Assembly: GCA_964454975.1 (NCBI GenBank)
Contig: CAYVVD010000008.1
Location: 1 to 64,000, forward strand
Reading direction: 5' to 3'
Source: CAYVVD01 sp964454975
Lineage (GTDB): Bacteria > Bacteroidota > Ignavibacteria > Kapaibacteriales > UBA2268
DNA: 64,000 nucleotides
Every line of letters starts with the position of its first letter. Positions within the stretch are counted from its first letter, which is position 1. The notes beneath the pieces were generated by a model. That model saw only the letters and a list, made by a program, of their open reading frames with translations, was not told the origin of the DNA and ran no database searches. Shown here in pieces: positions 1 through 9,665 of the stretch. A program made the position numbers and the translations under genes.

Positions 1-5
1 AAAAC

Positions 6-35
6 AGCCGCTCCATACGGGGCGGCTTTTTTTTT
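6..35 (+). terminator. Rho-independent terminator at window edge
   Basis: A 6-bp stem (6-11 pairing with 22-27) with a 10-base loop is followed by a run of nine T on the plus strand. It would end a rightward gene lying before the window. Four A precede the stem, so it may also weakly terminate the leftward nfnAB transcript, which ends at 65. Confidence 0.75.
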
Positions 36-64
36 GTTCTAAAATTAATTTTCAGACTATCCGA

Positions 65-1486
65 CTACCAGATGCTTTTGTCATTCAAGTATTCATTGAT
101 GGCAGCGGCGGCTTTTCTTCCTGCACCCATAGCGAGGATTACCGTAGCTCCACCGGTTACGATGTCACCACCTGCAAAAACGCCTTTTTTGTTGGATTTC
201 ATAGTTTCTTCGTCAACAAGGATATTTCCCCATTTGTTGACTTTAAGGTCTGGAGTAGTTTGGCTGATAATAGGATTAGAGCCGTTACCAATAGCAACGA
301 CAGCAGCGCTGATAGGAATCTCCTCAATTTCTCCTTCGATTGGCACGGGGCGTCTTCTTCCAGAGGCATCAGGTTCTCCAAGCTCCATTTTTTGAATAAC
401 GACGGATTGCAGCCAACCGTCTTCAGTACTATTAAATTCGAGCGGTGCAGCAAGAAGCATAAATTCAACACCTTCTTCCTTGGCGTGCTTTATTTCTTCT
501 ATTCTTGCCGGCATCTCAGCTTCGGTACGCCTGTAAAGAATCATAGCCCTTTTTGCGCCAAGCCGCATCGCTGTTCTTACAGCATCCATAGCGGTATTAC
601 CACCGCCGAACACAGCTACATCTTTCCCTTCTATGTCGAAGATTGGTGTATCGTTATTCGGGAAGTCATAAGCCTTCATCAAATTTACACGAGTGAGGAA
701 TTCATTAGCGGAATAAACGCCATTTGAATGTTCACCGGGGACGTTAAGGAAGTATGGTAAACCTGCACCAACACCTATGAATACTGCGTCGTATTCCTCG
801 AGTAACTCATCAATGGTGTCGGACATACCAATTACTTCGTTTGTGCGGAAATCAACACCCATTTTCCTAAGGACATCAACTTCTGCTTTTACAATATCTT
901 TAGGCAGGCGGAACTCCGGAATACCGTATATAAGTACACCGCCTATCTCGTGCAGAGCTTCGAAAACAGTAACATCATGCCCCATTTGAATCAGGTCGCC
1001 TGAACAGCTAAGCCCTGCAGGCCCTCCGCCAACAATTGCAACTTTCTTTCCGGTTCTTTTGCCAACGGGTGGGATATTCAATCCTTTTTTCCTCTCCCAG
1101 TCTGCTGCGAAACGTTCAAGGTTGCCAATAGCTACCGGCGGGTTTTTCTTTCCAACAACGCAAACCTGTTCGCATTGCTCTTCCTGTGGGCATACTCTGC
1201 CGCATACTGCCGGCAGAGCGTTGTCCTGTTTTAAAATCACTGCTGCAGTTTCGATGTCCCCATCGGCAATGGCTTTAATAAATTCAGGAATTTTTATGTT
1301 CACGGGGCAACCCTGAATGCACAACGGTTTCTTGCACTGAATGCACCTGTCTGCTTCGGTTATTGCCATTTCAAGAGTATAACCAAGGTTTACTTCTGTG
1401 AACGACTTGTTTCGTATATCAGGTTCCTGCTCAGGAATCTGTTGCCTGGGGATTTTCATCCTTTCTTTATTTGTCATTTCGGACAT
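65..1486 (-). CDS. nfnB: NADH-dependent reduced ferredoxin:NADP+ oxidoreductase large subunit (NfnB / GltD-like)
   Basis: This 473-residue flavoprotein belongs to the glutamate-synthase small-chain/NfnB family. The N-terminal region has eight cysteines in the two-[4Fe-4S] pattern (C48, C51, C56, C60 and C95, C99, C105, C109). A first dinucleotide-binding motif (GGGPAG, 153-158) binds FAD, a second (GGGNTAMDA) binds NADPH, and the terminal AGGDIVTGGATV segment is typical of the family. Because it sits 7 bp after an NfnA homologue and no glutamate synthase large subunit is present, the Nfn transhydrogenase role (NADPH and NADH coupled to ferredoxin by electron bifurcation, cytoplasmic) is preferred over glutamate synthase. 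A GAGG ribosome site overlapping the nfnA stop supports the ATG at 1486. The pair could also be annotated as sulfide dehydrogenase (SudAB). Confidence 0.88.
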   Translation of the reverse strand: MSEMTNKERMKIPRQQIPEQEPDIRNKSFTEVNLGYTLEMAITEADRCIQCKKPLCIQGCPVNIKIPEFIKAIADGDIETAAVILKQDNALPAVCGRVCPQEEQCEQVCVVGKKNPPVAIGNLERFAADWERKKGLNIPPVGKRTGKKVAIVGGGPAGLSCSGDLIQMGHDVTVFEALHEIGGVLIYGIPEFRLPKDIVKAEVDVLRKMGVDFRTNEVIGMSDTIDELLEEYDAVFIGVGAGLPYFLNVPGEHSNGVYSANEFLTRVNLMKAYDFPNNDTPIFDIEGKDVAVFGGGNTAMDAVRTAMRLGAKRAMILYRRTEAEMPARIEEIKHAKEEGVEFMLLAAPLEFNSTEDGWLQSVVIQKMELGEPDASGRRRPVPIEGEIEEIPISAAVVAIGNGSNPIISQTTPDLKVNKWGNILVDEETMKSNKKGVFAGGDIVTGGATVILAMGAGRKAAAAINEYLNDKSIW

Positions 1487-1493
1487 ATATACC

Positions 1494-2345
1494 TCAAACG
1501 GCTTTTGCTTTTTGAATCTCAGGAGTCAGCTTGCATGTTTCAATGCTGTGAGTTTCCTGTTCACGGTACATCTGGTTCCTGTTTTGAAGAATCTTAAAAT
1601 CAACTAAATGAGCGTCGAATTCCGGCCCGTCAACGCACACAAACTTGGTTTTGCCATCAACTACTGCCCTGCAACCACCGCACATCCCGGTTCCGTCAAC
1701 CATTATCGGATTCAGGCTGACAACCGTTTTTATCCCTTGTGGCTTCGTTACATCCGCAACTGCCTTCATCATGGGAATCGGGCCTATTGCAAGTACAAAA
1801 TCAATCTTCCTGCCTGAATCAATAAGCTCCTGGAGCTTCTGCGTTACGAAACCATGAAAGCCATAGGATCCGTCGTCTGTGCAGGGAAATACTTCGTCGC
1901 AGATTTCGTTCATTTCATTTTCGAGAATAACATATTCTTTGCTCCGCCCGCCGATAATGGAAATGGTGTGATTCCCGGCTTCTTTTAGTGCTTTAGCAGT
2001 TGGGAAAGCGATAGCCGTTCCTACTCCACCTCCAATTGATACAGCTGTGCCGAAATTTTCAATCTCGGACGCTCTTCCCAATGGCCCGACAACATCATGG
2101 ATTGTTTCGCCGGCTTCCTTGGAGTTTAGTTCTTTTGTGGTCTTGCCAATTCCTTGCACGATGATGGTGATATGCCCTGAATCGGCATCTGAATCAGCTA
2201 TTGTAAGCGGGATGCGTTCACCATGTTCACCTACCCGAATTATTACAAACTGCCCTGCCTTTCGTTTACGGGCAATTTTCGGGGCATCTATTTTAAACAG
2301 CTTTACATCAGGTCCAATAAAGCGGGCTTCAAGTATTCTGTTCAT
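1494..2345 (-). CDS. nfnA: NADH-dependent reduced ferredoxin:NADP+ oxidoreductase small subunit (NfnA)
   Basis: The protein is a ferredoxin-NADP reductase-fold subunit with an N-terminal FAD-binding barrel, a central NAD-binding domain (SIGGGVGTA motif) and a C-terminal [2Fe-2S] site with C222, C225 and C237 in the pattern GTGMCGGC...FVCVDGPEF. This is the signature of NfnA and the related sulfide dehydrogenase/dihydroorotate dehydrogenase electron-transfer subunits. It is the first gene of the nfnA-nfnB operon. Two ATG codons are available (2357 and 2345). The second is chosen because GAGGA lies five bases before it, giving 283 residues. Absence of pyrD next to it argues against a PyrK role. 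Confidence 0.87.
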   Translation of the reverse strand: MNRILEARFIGPDVKLFKIDAPKIARKRKAGQFVIIRVGEHGERIPLTIADSDADSGHITIIVQGIGKTTKELNSKEAGETIHDVVGPLGRASEIENFGTAVSIGGGVGTAIAFPTAKALKEAGNHTISIIGGRSKEYVILENEMNEICDEVFPCTDDGSYGFHGFVTQKLQELIDSGRKIDFVLAIGPIPMMKAVADVTKPQGIKTVVSLNPIMVDGTGMCGGCRAVVDGKTKFVCVDGPEFDAHLVDFKILQNRNQMYREQETHSIETCKLTPEIQKAKAV

Positions 2346-2449
2346 GACAGTCCTCATAAATCAAAATTAAAGAACCCATGATTATAAACACGGATTCCGG
2401 CCAAAATTAAAAAAATTATCATGGGATTGAAATTAAAAGAAATTCACAT

Positions 2450-4699
2450 TTAACGTGTGATTACGATGGTTACAGATTCATTGTGGAAAGGGCTTTCCAT
2501 TACAAGCCTGTACATGCCTGTTGAATAGCTCTGTAAATTCAATTCTGTACTCGATTTTGTTGTTGATGATCTATGTTCACCTGCCCAAACCAGTTTTCCA
2601 AGAACATCATAAGCTTTGATTTTGTAGTTACCGATGTAGGCTCCGAGGTAGTCAACTTTGAAAATCCCATCGGGGGACGGGTTTGGATAAACAATTATAT
2701 CTGACTCATTCTTAATGCTCTCATAATAATTATATGCAATGTTGACAGCATCGTAAGCATTTAATTTTCCCATCCCCCATGTGGTGCTTCCGGGGATTGA
2801 TATATTACCGGTGAAGTTGTCCCGGGTTGCTGATGCGGCTATTAACTCCCTTGCTTTTGCAGGGTCGAGAACCGGAAAAACTTCGAGCATCTGGGCAATT
2901 ACACCAGCGACAAGCGGTGAACTCATCGAGGTACCTGAAAGCCCTCCAAATGCAAAATTCCCATAATCAGCCCGCTCTATGACATAAGAATATAGTTCGC
3001 CGAAACGGTCAAAATTTTCATCGAATGAATTTATTGAAGCAAAAACAATATTTCCCGGAGCAGTTATGTCTGGCTTTACTAAGCCCCCCACTGCCGGGCC
3101 TTTCGAGGAAAAAGATGATATTTCGCCCTCCTGCGTAAAATGGGAGATGTTAATATTCTGACCAGATACATTTGTGAAAGTATTTCTGCCGGTGAAGGCT
3201 CCCACAGTAATAATGCTTTGCGAATTCCCGCCAATTTCGCTTATTGAATACTGATTGTCCCCGCTCTTAACCCCCGGTAACCCGTTATTTTTGAATATCC
3301 CGCCTGATGAACCTCCGGTTAGTGAATTCCATAAATGTACTGTGCCGCTTCCTTCGATTTTCAGGACAATGTCGCCATTGCTTCTGTTGTCGCCATCAAC
3401 AAATATTCTGGGCTTACCATTGAAATCAGATGAGGACATAAAAAATTCGAAGGTACAGTTTCTGCCGTCCTGGGTGATGAGAATATCCCTTATGTCATCA
3501 TCTGAACTCGTGCAATAGCTTTGCTGCAACCAGCGGATGTCCCCGTTGTAATAAATCCCACCTGTAATGCAAATCTCTTCCGCGGTTTCACCCCAGATAT
3601 CAACAAAACCTTGTGCTTTGCCTGAATTTTTTTCAAATACAGGTATTGTTGAAAATGAACTGCCGTCATGAAAAAAATCATGCATTATATGCATTGGGAC
3701 TTCGCCGTCATTACCGCCTGATGTTACGATAATCCTTCCGGGTCCTGTCAGCCTGTCACATGCTATATCAAATAGTGCTGTTCCGTCATGCGGACCGATA
3801 TGCGTACCCAGACTCATATTTACAACGGCGGTTTTTTTCTCTTCGTCGGCTTTCCGGAATATATAAGTAATCCCATCAAGTATAAAACTTTGGCCGGTCA
3901 GGATAGATTCTTCATCTTTTATCAATGGTGATACAAAAATCAATTCTGCAGATTTTGCCGGGCCGCGGTATTTTCCACCATTCATAAAACTGCTGCCTGC
4001 GGCAATTGAAGCTACATGCGTACCATGAGACAGGCTCTGGTAATCTGAACCATAGGCAAGCATAATATCTCTTTTCTCGTATTCAACACCATAATCAAAA
4101 CCGGGGGGGCCTGACTTCCTGCCGTTCCATTGAATCCAAAGGCTTTTTATCCTGTAATCATTCCTGGAATCATCAAAAAAAGCGGGGCTTGTAAGGTCGA
4201 ATCCAACATCAATAACGCCGAGAATCACTCCCTCGCCCGTAACAGGAGTAAATAGTCCGCCCGTTTCATGCAAAGGGTTGATATTTGTAAGCAGGCGGGA
4301 TTTATTCATATGAAGGCCAACAGGTTCGTCAACCTGGAAATAGAGAATATCCTTGATGTTTAGCACTTTTTCCAAATCATCAAGCCGGAATTTTATTGAC
4401 CAGATATCGCCAATCAGACTGCCAACTATAATCCCTTTCGATTCTAAATCTTCCTTTGCCAGTCCTTCATCTACTCTAACAATAGCTCCGGTCCATAAAT
4501 CATCATCCAATTCAAAAATGATGTATTTGCCACCTTCTTCGCCAAAAGCAAGGGCTTTGGCGCTGCCGGATTCATTCATATCATTTATCAGCATTTTTGC
4601 AAAAGGTGATAATCGTTCAGGACTTTTACTTTCGGCACTATATGAGTCAGTGGAAAAAAGAAGTGTGATAATTACTATTAAATATAAGCTTAATTTCAT
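2450..4699 (-). CDS. Secreted subtilisin-like (S8) peptidase with T9SS type A sorting domain
   Basis: The 749-residue protein starts with a signal peptide (about residues 1-22). It carries an S8 catalytic domain with D164 (VIDVGFD), H225 (SHGTHVAS) and S591 (GTSMSSP). The spacing between His and Ser is long and holds a large insert (about 330-500), as in fervidolysin-like and C5a-peptidase-like subtilases. The last ~90 residues form a beta-rich module beginning IIVYPNPSPDG and ending VTIVITR, the T9SS type A sorting signal that directs passage through the outer membrane. The gene stands alone and is divergent from the gene at 4839. It is probably an extracellular or surface-attached protease; its substrate is unknown. 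Confidence 0.88.
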   Translation of the reverse strand: MKLSLYLIVIITLLFSTDSYSAESKSPERLSPFAKMLINDMNESGSAKALAFGEEGGKYIIFELDDDLWTGAIVRVDEGLAKEDLESKGIIVGSLIGDIWSIKFRLDDLEKVLNIKDILYFQVDEPVGLHMNKSRLLTNINPLHETGGLFTPVTGEGVILGVIDVGFDLTSPAFFDDSRNDYRIKSLWIQWNGRKSGPPGFDYGVEYEKRDIMLAYGSDYQSLSHGTHVASIAAGSSFMNGGKYRGPAKSAELIFVSPLIKDEESILTGQSFILDGITYIFRKADEEKKTAVVNMSLGTHIGPHDGTALFDIACDRLTGPGRIIVTSGGNDGEVPMHIMHDFFHDGSSFSTIPVFEKNSGKAQGFVDIWGETAEEICITGGIYYNGDIRWLQQSYCTSSDDDIRDILITQDGRNCTFEFFMSSSDFNGKPRIFVDGDNRSNGDIVLKIEGSGTVHLWNSLTGGSSGGIFKNNGLPGVKSGDNQYSISEIGGNSQSIITVGAFTGRNTFTNVSGQNINISHFTQEGEISSFSSKGPAVGGLVKPDITAPGNIVFASINSFDENFDRFGELYSYVIERADYGNFAFGGLSGTSMSSPLVAGVIAQMLEVFPVLDPAKARELIAASATRDNFTGNISIPGSTTWGMGKLNAYDAVNIAYNYYESIKNESDIIVYPNPSPDGIFKVDYLGAYIGNYKIKAYDVLGKLVWAGEHRSSTTKSSTELNLQSYSTGMYRLVMESPFHNESVTIVITR

Positions 4700-4838
4700 T
4701 TTTTAACCTCTGAAAACCGTATCTATGCCGACGTCGGGGGATGATTCTTTATTGCTAAACCGGGGCAATATATCTAATTATAATTCAATTAAAAAAAGTC
4801 TTATTTTAGTAAGCTATAAATGAACTAAATCCGGCCAT

Positions 4839-6968
4839 ATGCTCCAGGTTGTACAATACCAAAAGAACGGCGAGATAAGGATTGAGGAACTACCTGAACC
4901 GATTTGTTTCCCGGGGGGGATTCTCGTCAGAACAACACATTCACTGATAAGCGCCGGCACTGAGCGCACTTCCGTGGAAAATACCCGCGGCAGCCTAATT
5001 GAAAGAGCGCGAAAGCAGCCCGAACAAGTTAAGCTTGTAATTGAAACAATTAAGCGTGAAGGGATTGGCTCAACAATTCGCAGGGTTAATTCTAAACTCG
5101 ACTCTTTTAAACTGCTGGGCTACAGCGCAGCAGGTGTGGTTTTAGAATCTGACTGCTCTGAGTTTAATCCCGGAGACAGAGTGGCTTGCGCCGGTGCGGG
5201 TTATGCAAACCATGCACAAGTGATTAGCATACCCAAACACCTGGCTGTCAGAGTACCTGAAAATGTCGAACTGTTCGATGCGGCTTATACTACGGTAGCC
5301 TCGATTGCTCTCCAGGGAGTAAGGCAGGCAGCACCGGTACTTGGCGATAATGTTGCGGTTGTCGGACTTGGGTTGATTGGGCAGATTACAGTGCAGCTCT
5401 TGGAAGCCAATGGTTGCAGGATCGCCGGGCTTGATGTGGATACCAGTCTTTTTGAAAGAGCCGGGAAGTATGGCTGCGAAGCTTGTTTCGAGAGCAACAG
5501 GAGTAATAAGGACAGGTTACTCGAATTCACAGGCGGGGAAGGGTTCGATTCAGTGCTTATCACTGCAAGCACGAGTTCCAATGCTCCTGTAGAGCTGGCA
5601 ATGGATATAGCCCGCAAGCGTGGCGTTGTTGTGGTTGTCGGCGCTGTAGGAATGAACATTCCGCGTACTTCGTTTTACCGCAAAGAGATTGATTTCAAAA
5701 TTTCATGCAGCTATGGCCCGGGCCGGTACGATCCTTCGTACGAAGAGGGTGGCCTTGACTATCCATTTGCTTTTACGCGCTGGACGGAAAACCGCAATAT
5801 GCAGGCGATTATACAGTTGCTTGCACAGAAACGTGTTGATTTTAATTCTCTTACTACTCATGAATTTGAAATTGCCGATGCAGGTTCGGCATACGAGATA
5901 ATAACAGATCCGGAAGCTCATGATTATCTTGGAATATTGCTCAAGTATCCGGAAGTTTATAAGAAAAAGACTGAATATAAAACAGGTGCAGGAAAGCCAC
6001 AAAAGGATATTAAAATAGCATTTGTGGGAGCCGGGCAGTTTGCAAGGAACCACCTTATTCCTCCAATAAAAGATTGGGGCGCTGCAATTGCTACCGTTTC
6101 AACTTCAAGTCCTGCTAATGCAAAAAGCGCAGCAATGAACTTAGGTATTGAGAAATTTACCACAAATTCAGAAGAAATTATTGGCTCGGATGATTCAAAC
6201 ATGGTTTTCATTGCTACAAGGCATGATACTCATGCCAGGTATGTAAAGAAAGCGATTGAATCAGGGAAACCTGTTTTTGTCGAGAAACCGCTTGCAATAT
6301 CAAGAAATGAGCTTGAAGAAATTGAGAAAACCGTTCTGGAAAAGGATGGCAGAGTAATGGTTGGCTTCAATAGAAGATTTTCAAAACCTCTTAGAGAAAT
6401 AAAGAAGTTTTTCAATGGCAGAACACAACCCTTATCAATGATTTACCGTGTTAATGCAGGTTTTATCCCGCCGGAAGGCTGGGCACAGGACAGCAAACAA
6501 GGCGGCAGGATAATCGGCGAGGCTTGCCATTTTATTGATACGTTTTGCTTCCTTGCTGACTCAGTGCCCGTTAGTGTATATGCTGACTCTGTTTCCGGAA
6601 ACATTTCTAATTATAAACAGGACATAGTTTCGATTCAATTGAAATTTGCTGATGGCTCTATTGGTACGGTGCATTATTTCGCAAATGGCGATAAATCGCT
6701 TAATAAAGAGTATCTTGAAGTATATGGAGAGCATTCCTCTGCTGTAATGGACAACTTCGAAGAGCTTATGCTCCACAGGGGTGGAAAAATGAAAAAGCAC
6801 AAGTACGATGGCAGCAAAGGAATAAGTGAAGAAGTAAAGGAAACCTTAAATTCAGTAAAAGGCGGCAGCCCGATGCCAATAAACTTCAATTCCTTGAAAT
6901 TGGTTACCTTGGCTACATTCGCTGCAATCGAGTCTATTAATAAAGGCAATAAAATTCAACTGGATTGA
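4839..6968 (+). CDS. Bi-domain oxidoreductase: medium-chain alcohol dehydrogenase fused to Gfo/Idh/MocA dehydrogenase
   Basis: The 709-residue protein fuses two dehydrogenases. Residues ~1-360 are a zinc-type alcohol dehydrogenase (MDR) with a GroES-like start (HSLISAGTERTSVEN) and a Rossmann motif VVGLGLIGQ. Residues ~385-705 are a Gfo/Idh/MocA oxidoreductase with AFVGAGQFARNH and the family's VEKPLA motif (E482, K483, P484). This fused family is known and is often found near polysaccharide genes, where it is thought to act on sugar or sugar-nucleotide substrates; the exact reaction is not established. The next gene begins two bases after its stop, so it is translationally linked to a GH2-like membrane protein, which supports a carbohydrate role. 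No obvious Shine-Dalgarno precedes 4839. Confidence 0.85.
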   Translation: MLQVVQYQKNGEIRIEELPEPICFPGGILVRTTHSLISAGTERTSVENTRGSLIERARKQPEQVKLVIETIKREGIGSTIRRVNSKLDSFKLLGYSAAGVVLESDCSEFNPGDRVACAGAGYANHAQVISIPKHLAVRVPENVELFDAAYTTVASIALQGVRQAAPVLGDNVAVVGLGLIGQITVQLLEANGCRIAGLDVDTSLFERAGKYGCEACFESNRSNKDRLLEFTGGEGFDSVLITASTSSNAPVELAMDIARKRGVVVVVGAVGMNIPRTSFYRKEIDFKISCSYGPGRYDPSYEEGGLDYPFAFTRWTENRNMQAIIQLLAQKRVDFNSLTTHEFEIADAGSAYEIITDPEAHDYLGILLKYPEVYKKKTEYKTGAGKPQKDIKIAFVGAGQFARNHLIPPIKDWGAAIATVSTSSPANAKSAAMNLGIEKFTTNSEEIIGSDDSNMVFIATRHDTHARYVKKAIESGKPVFVEKPLAISRNELEEIEKTVLEKDGRVMVGFNRRFSKPLREIKKFFNGRTQPLSMIYRVNAGFIPPEGWAQDSKQGGRIIGEACHFIDTFCFLADSVPVSVYADSVSGNISNYKQDIVSIQLKFADGSIGTVHYFANGDKSLNKEYLEVYGEHSSAVMDNFEELMLHRGGKMKKHKYDGSKGISEEVKETLNSVKGGSPMPINFNSLKLVTLATFAAIESINKGNKIQLD

Positions 6969-6970
6969 TT

Positions 6971-9661
6971 ATGCATAGATTGAAGAAATTATTTAATTAT
7001 TATCTTAAAAAATATAAAAGCGAATTTTTTTTCGCTCCGACTAAAGAATATTTCCCCCGCTTGAGAAGAGGGCAGGGGGCGTGTATTATTTTATTTACTA
7101 CATTGTTCCTGTTTAATATTCCAATTATTGCCTCCCAATTCACCAAGGAAGATATCAGCCGCATCTACCCATCTGAGAGCAGGATTGTTTATAACCTCAG
7201 CGGTAACTGGAAAATGCTTGATGATGGCAAAGAATGGGTAAGCGTTGAGCTTCCAAAATCTTTTAGCGAGAACAAGCAGTATGAATTCTCACGTGCCGTA
7301 AAAATTGCAAGCGGACTTGGTAAAAAAATGACCTGGCATATTCATTTCATGGGTGTGCAGGACAGGATACAGCTTTACATTAATGAAGAATTCGAAGGCA
7401 CACATTTCGGCGGTATGACAGACTTTTCTGTTAGGATTCCTGTGAACCTCATTGAAGGCGACAATATGAACCTGAGGATTGTCACTGAGCCCCTGGAAAC
7501 AGGTGCTGCAAGCCTCGCTAAGCAAAACCTCTATTCTTACAAAACATACAATGGAATCGTCCGCGATATTTTGCTTATTGGCACTCCGAAAGCGTGGATA
7601 AGTGGCTTGTTTCACAATGTAGAGTTTGGCAAAAGCCTGAATACAGCTCAGGTAACAGCCAAAGTCAACATATCAACAGCAGAAATTAACGGTTTTATTG
7701 AAAGGGTAAGCGACTTTGATACATTGAGTGTTACGGAGCGTAACCGCTCAAAACTCCGCCTTGAAATGAACCTGCTGCGTTCAAACGGCGATATTGTGCT
7801 AAGCCCTGAATCTATTATTGTGGACATTGAGTCTGAAAGAACAATTTCTGAGAATGTTGCATTTACCATTAATAATCCATCTTTATGGTCGCCCGATGTA
7901 CCCGAGGTTTATTACCTCGAAGCAAAGCTTACACGCAGCGGGACAGTTATTGATGATATCAAAAAGATGATTGCATTCAAAGATATAAGGACAGTAATTG
8001 AAGAAGGTGGTAACAAGCTCTATCTTAATGGTAAGCCGTTACTACTTAAAGGAGTTGCATACATAGAAGATTACATGGATTACGGTTATTCTTACAGCGC
8101 AAAGCAGATGGAACAAGACATCAGGGATATTAAAACTCTCGGCGCAAACCTCGTCCGGTTCAAGTACAACCCTCCAAACCCCTACCTGGCATACCTTTGC
8201 AGCCGCGAAGGATTGCTTATGACAGTAGAACTTCCAGTCTATGACGCTCCATTGAACGTTATCAACAGGGATGAAATAAAAGTCCGCCTTAAAAATTTAA
8301 TCTCACGGCTTTATAATTCATATAGTGATTCACCTGCTCTGCTTGCTTGGGGTATTAGTGATGGAATAAGAGAAAACGTCCCCGAGTATTCGAGTTTTAC
8401 AATTGATATGATTAAGGAGTTTAATTCATTCGGCACGGGCAGGTTTTTCAAAATTGCACCTTTAGGTACTGATTCGATAAATACGGATGGTTTTGATTTT
8501 ATTGGTATTAAAAATAACAGGAACACACAGAATTTTACTAAATTAAAGGAACAGGTGTTCAGGCTTAGTGAACAGGTCCGCGATATTCCTGCCTTCTTTA
8601 GTTTTGGTACAATAATAAATCCTGATAACAATAGTGGGTATTCAGACCAGCTTTCGAAAGAGTTCCAGGCGTTTTTCCTGAGGAATTCCTATTACATAAC
8701 ACGTGACAAGCGGCTTGCGGGCTGCATAGTAAACACATATAATGACTACAGTCAGAACTACCCGCTTTTGCGTTCAAATTACAGCAATTTATATATTGGC
8801 ACATCCGGTATTGTTAATGAGCAAAGGCAGAAACGCCTTGCGTATAACATACTCAGAGCGCTGTTCAACAAAGAAAAAGAACCATTGCTTAATGCCGGGA
8901 GTTTTACGGAATCTTCCCCTGTTTCATTTATTTTGATAGGCTTATTTATAGGTGTTATCCTTGCCTTTTTCCTTAACAGGTTCAGGCGATTCAGGGAATA
9001 TTTACTCCGCTCGTTGCTCAGGCCGTATAATTTTTATGCTGATATCCGCGACCAGAGGATTATGTCCTCATTCCAGACAGTTGTCCTTGGCATAGCGATA
9101 TGCCTTACATTTGGCATCTATACAGGCTCGGTGCTTTATTTTTTCAGGTATGACGAGTTGACCCAATATATTTTGATGATTATAATCCCGTCAGTTGAAT
9201 TACAAGAATCACTTTTCAGGACAATATGGATGCCTGAACTATTAATGCTGATTATTTCAGTGAATTGCTTTGTGGTTCTTTACCTGTTATCATTTATGCT
9301 AAGGATATTCGCATTTTTCCTTCGTGCCCGGGTTTTCTTTACTGATGCAATGACAATAAGCATCTGGTCAGCAGTCCCATACCTGCTGCTTTTGCCCATT
9401 GCATTTGTATTGATTAGAATTCTTGTCATCTGGCCCGATGGTATTTGGGCTGTTCTTGCCTTGCAGTTTTTGATTAAGATATGGGTGCTGCTAAGATTCT
9501 TTCGCTCATCAGCAGTTGTATTCGATATTCCTTCGTATAAAGTTTACATAACCGGATTTGGATTACTTGCATTATGTATAGGTATCCCCCTGGCTTATTA
9601 CCAGTATAAATTTGCCGTGTTTGACTATGCGAGATATTTTGCTGAAGTATTGTTAAGGTGA
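6971..9661 (+). CDS. GH2-like protein with C-terminal polytopic membrane (Yip1-like) domain
   Basis: The 896-residue protein begins with a basic N-terminus and a hydrophobic segment (about 36-55). It continues with a jelly-roll sugar-binding-like domain (~60-200), an Ig-like domain (~210-340) and a GH2-type barrel (LYLNGKPLLLKGV at ~345 onward), then about six membrane segments from ~655 to the end. The usual GH2 acid/base motif W-x-x-N-E reads WGISD (460-464), and the usual nucleophile Glu is S544 in FFSFGT. Both catalytic glutamates therefore appear to be missing, and a binding or sensing role is more likely than hydrolysis. The membrane part resembles Yip1-family domains by pattern only. 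The ATG at 6971 is chosen over a TTG at 6965. A dispersed repeat is translated near residues 28-37. Confidence 0.7.
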   Translation: MHRLKKLFNYYLKKYKSEFFFAPTKEYFPRLRRGQGACIILFTTLFLFNIPIIASQFTKEDISRIYPSESRIVYNLSGNWKMLDDGKEWVSVELPKSFSENKQYEFSRAVKIASGLGKKMTWHIHFMGVQDRIQLYINEEFEGTHFGGMTDFSVRIPVNLIEGDNMNLRIVTEPLETGAASLAKQNLYSYKTYNGIVRDILLIGTPKAWISGLFHNVEFGKSLNTAQVTAKVNISTAEINGFIERVSDFDTLSVTERNRSKLRLEMNLLRSNGDIVLSPESIIVDIESERTISENVAFTINNPSLWSPDVPEVYYLEAKLTRSGTVIDDIKKMIAFKDIRTVIEEGGNKLYLNGKPLLLKGVAYIEDYMDYGYSYSAKQMEQDIRDIKTLGANLVRFKYNPPNPYLAYLCSREGLLMTVELPVYDAPLNVINRDEIKVRLKNLISRLYNSYSDSPALLAWGISDGIRENVPEYSSFTIDMIKEFNSFGTGRFFKIAPLGTDSINTDGFDFIGIKNNRNTQNFTKLKEQVFRLSEQVRDIPAFFSFGTIINPDNNSGYSDQLSKEFQAFFLRNSYYITRDKRLAGCIVNTYNDYSQNYPLLRSNYSNLYIGTSGIVNEQRQKRLAYNILRALFNKEKEPLLNAGSFTESSPVSFILIGLFIGVILAFFLNRFRRFREYLLRSLLRPYNFYADIRDQRIMSSFQTVVLGIAICLTFGIYTGSVLYFFRYDELTQYILMIIIPSVELQESLFRTIWMPELLMLIISVNCFVVLYLLSFMLRIFAFFLRARVFFTDAMTISIWSAVPYLLLLPIAFVLIRILVIWPDGIWAVLALQFLIKIWVLLRFFRSSAVVFDIPSYKVYITGFGLLALCIGIPLAYYQYKFAVFDYARYFAEVLLR
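7054..7079 (+). repeat. GC-rich imperfect palindromic repeat inside a coding region
   Basis: Five C, a short A/G-rich centre and two G blocks (GGG, GGGGG) form an imperfect palindrome like those at 16741, 14901 and 32369. It is read in frame within the GH2-like gene and encodes a basic stretch (RLRRGQG) just before the hydrophobic export segment. Confidence 0.5.
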
Positions 9662-9665
9662 GGCA

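Noticed and set aside
260..727. 155-codon plus-strand open frame across nfnB
   Set aside because: It is antisense to a well-supported gene with clear motifs, and its own translation shows no domain.
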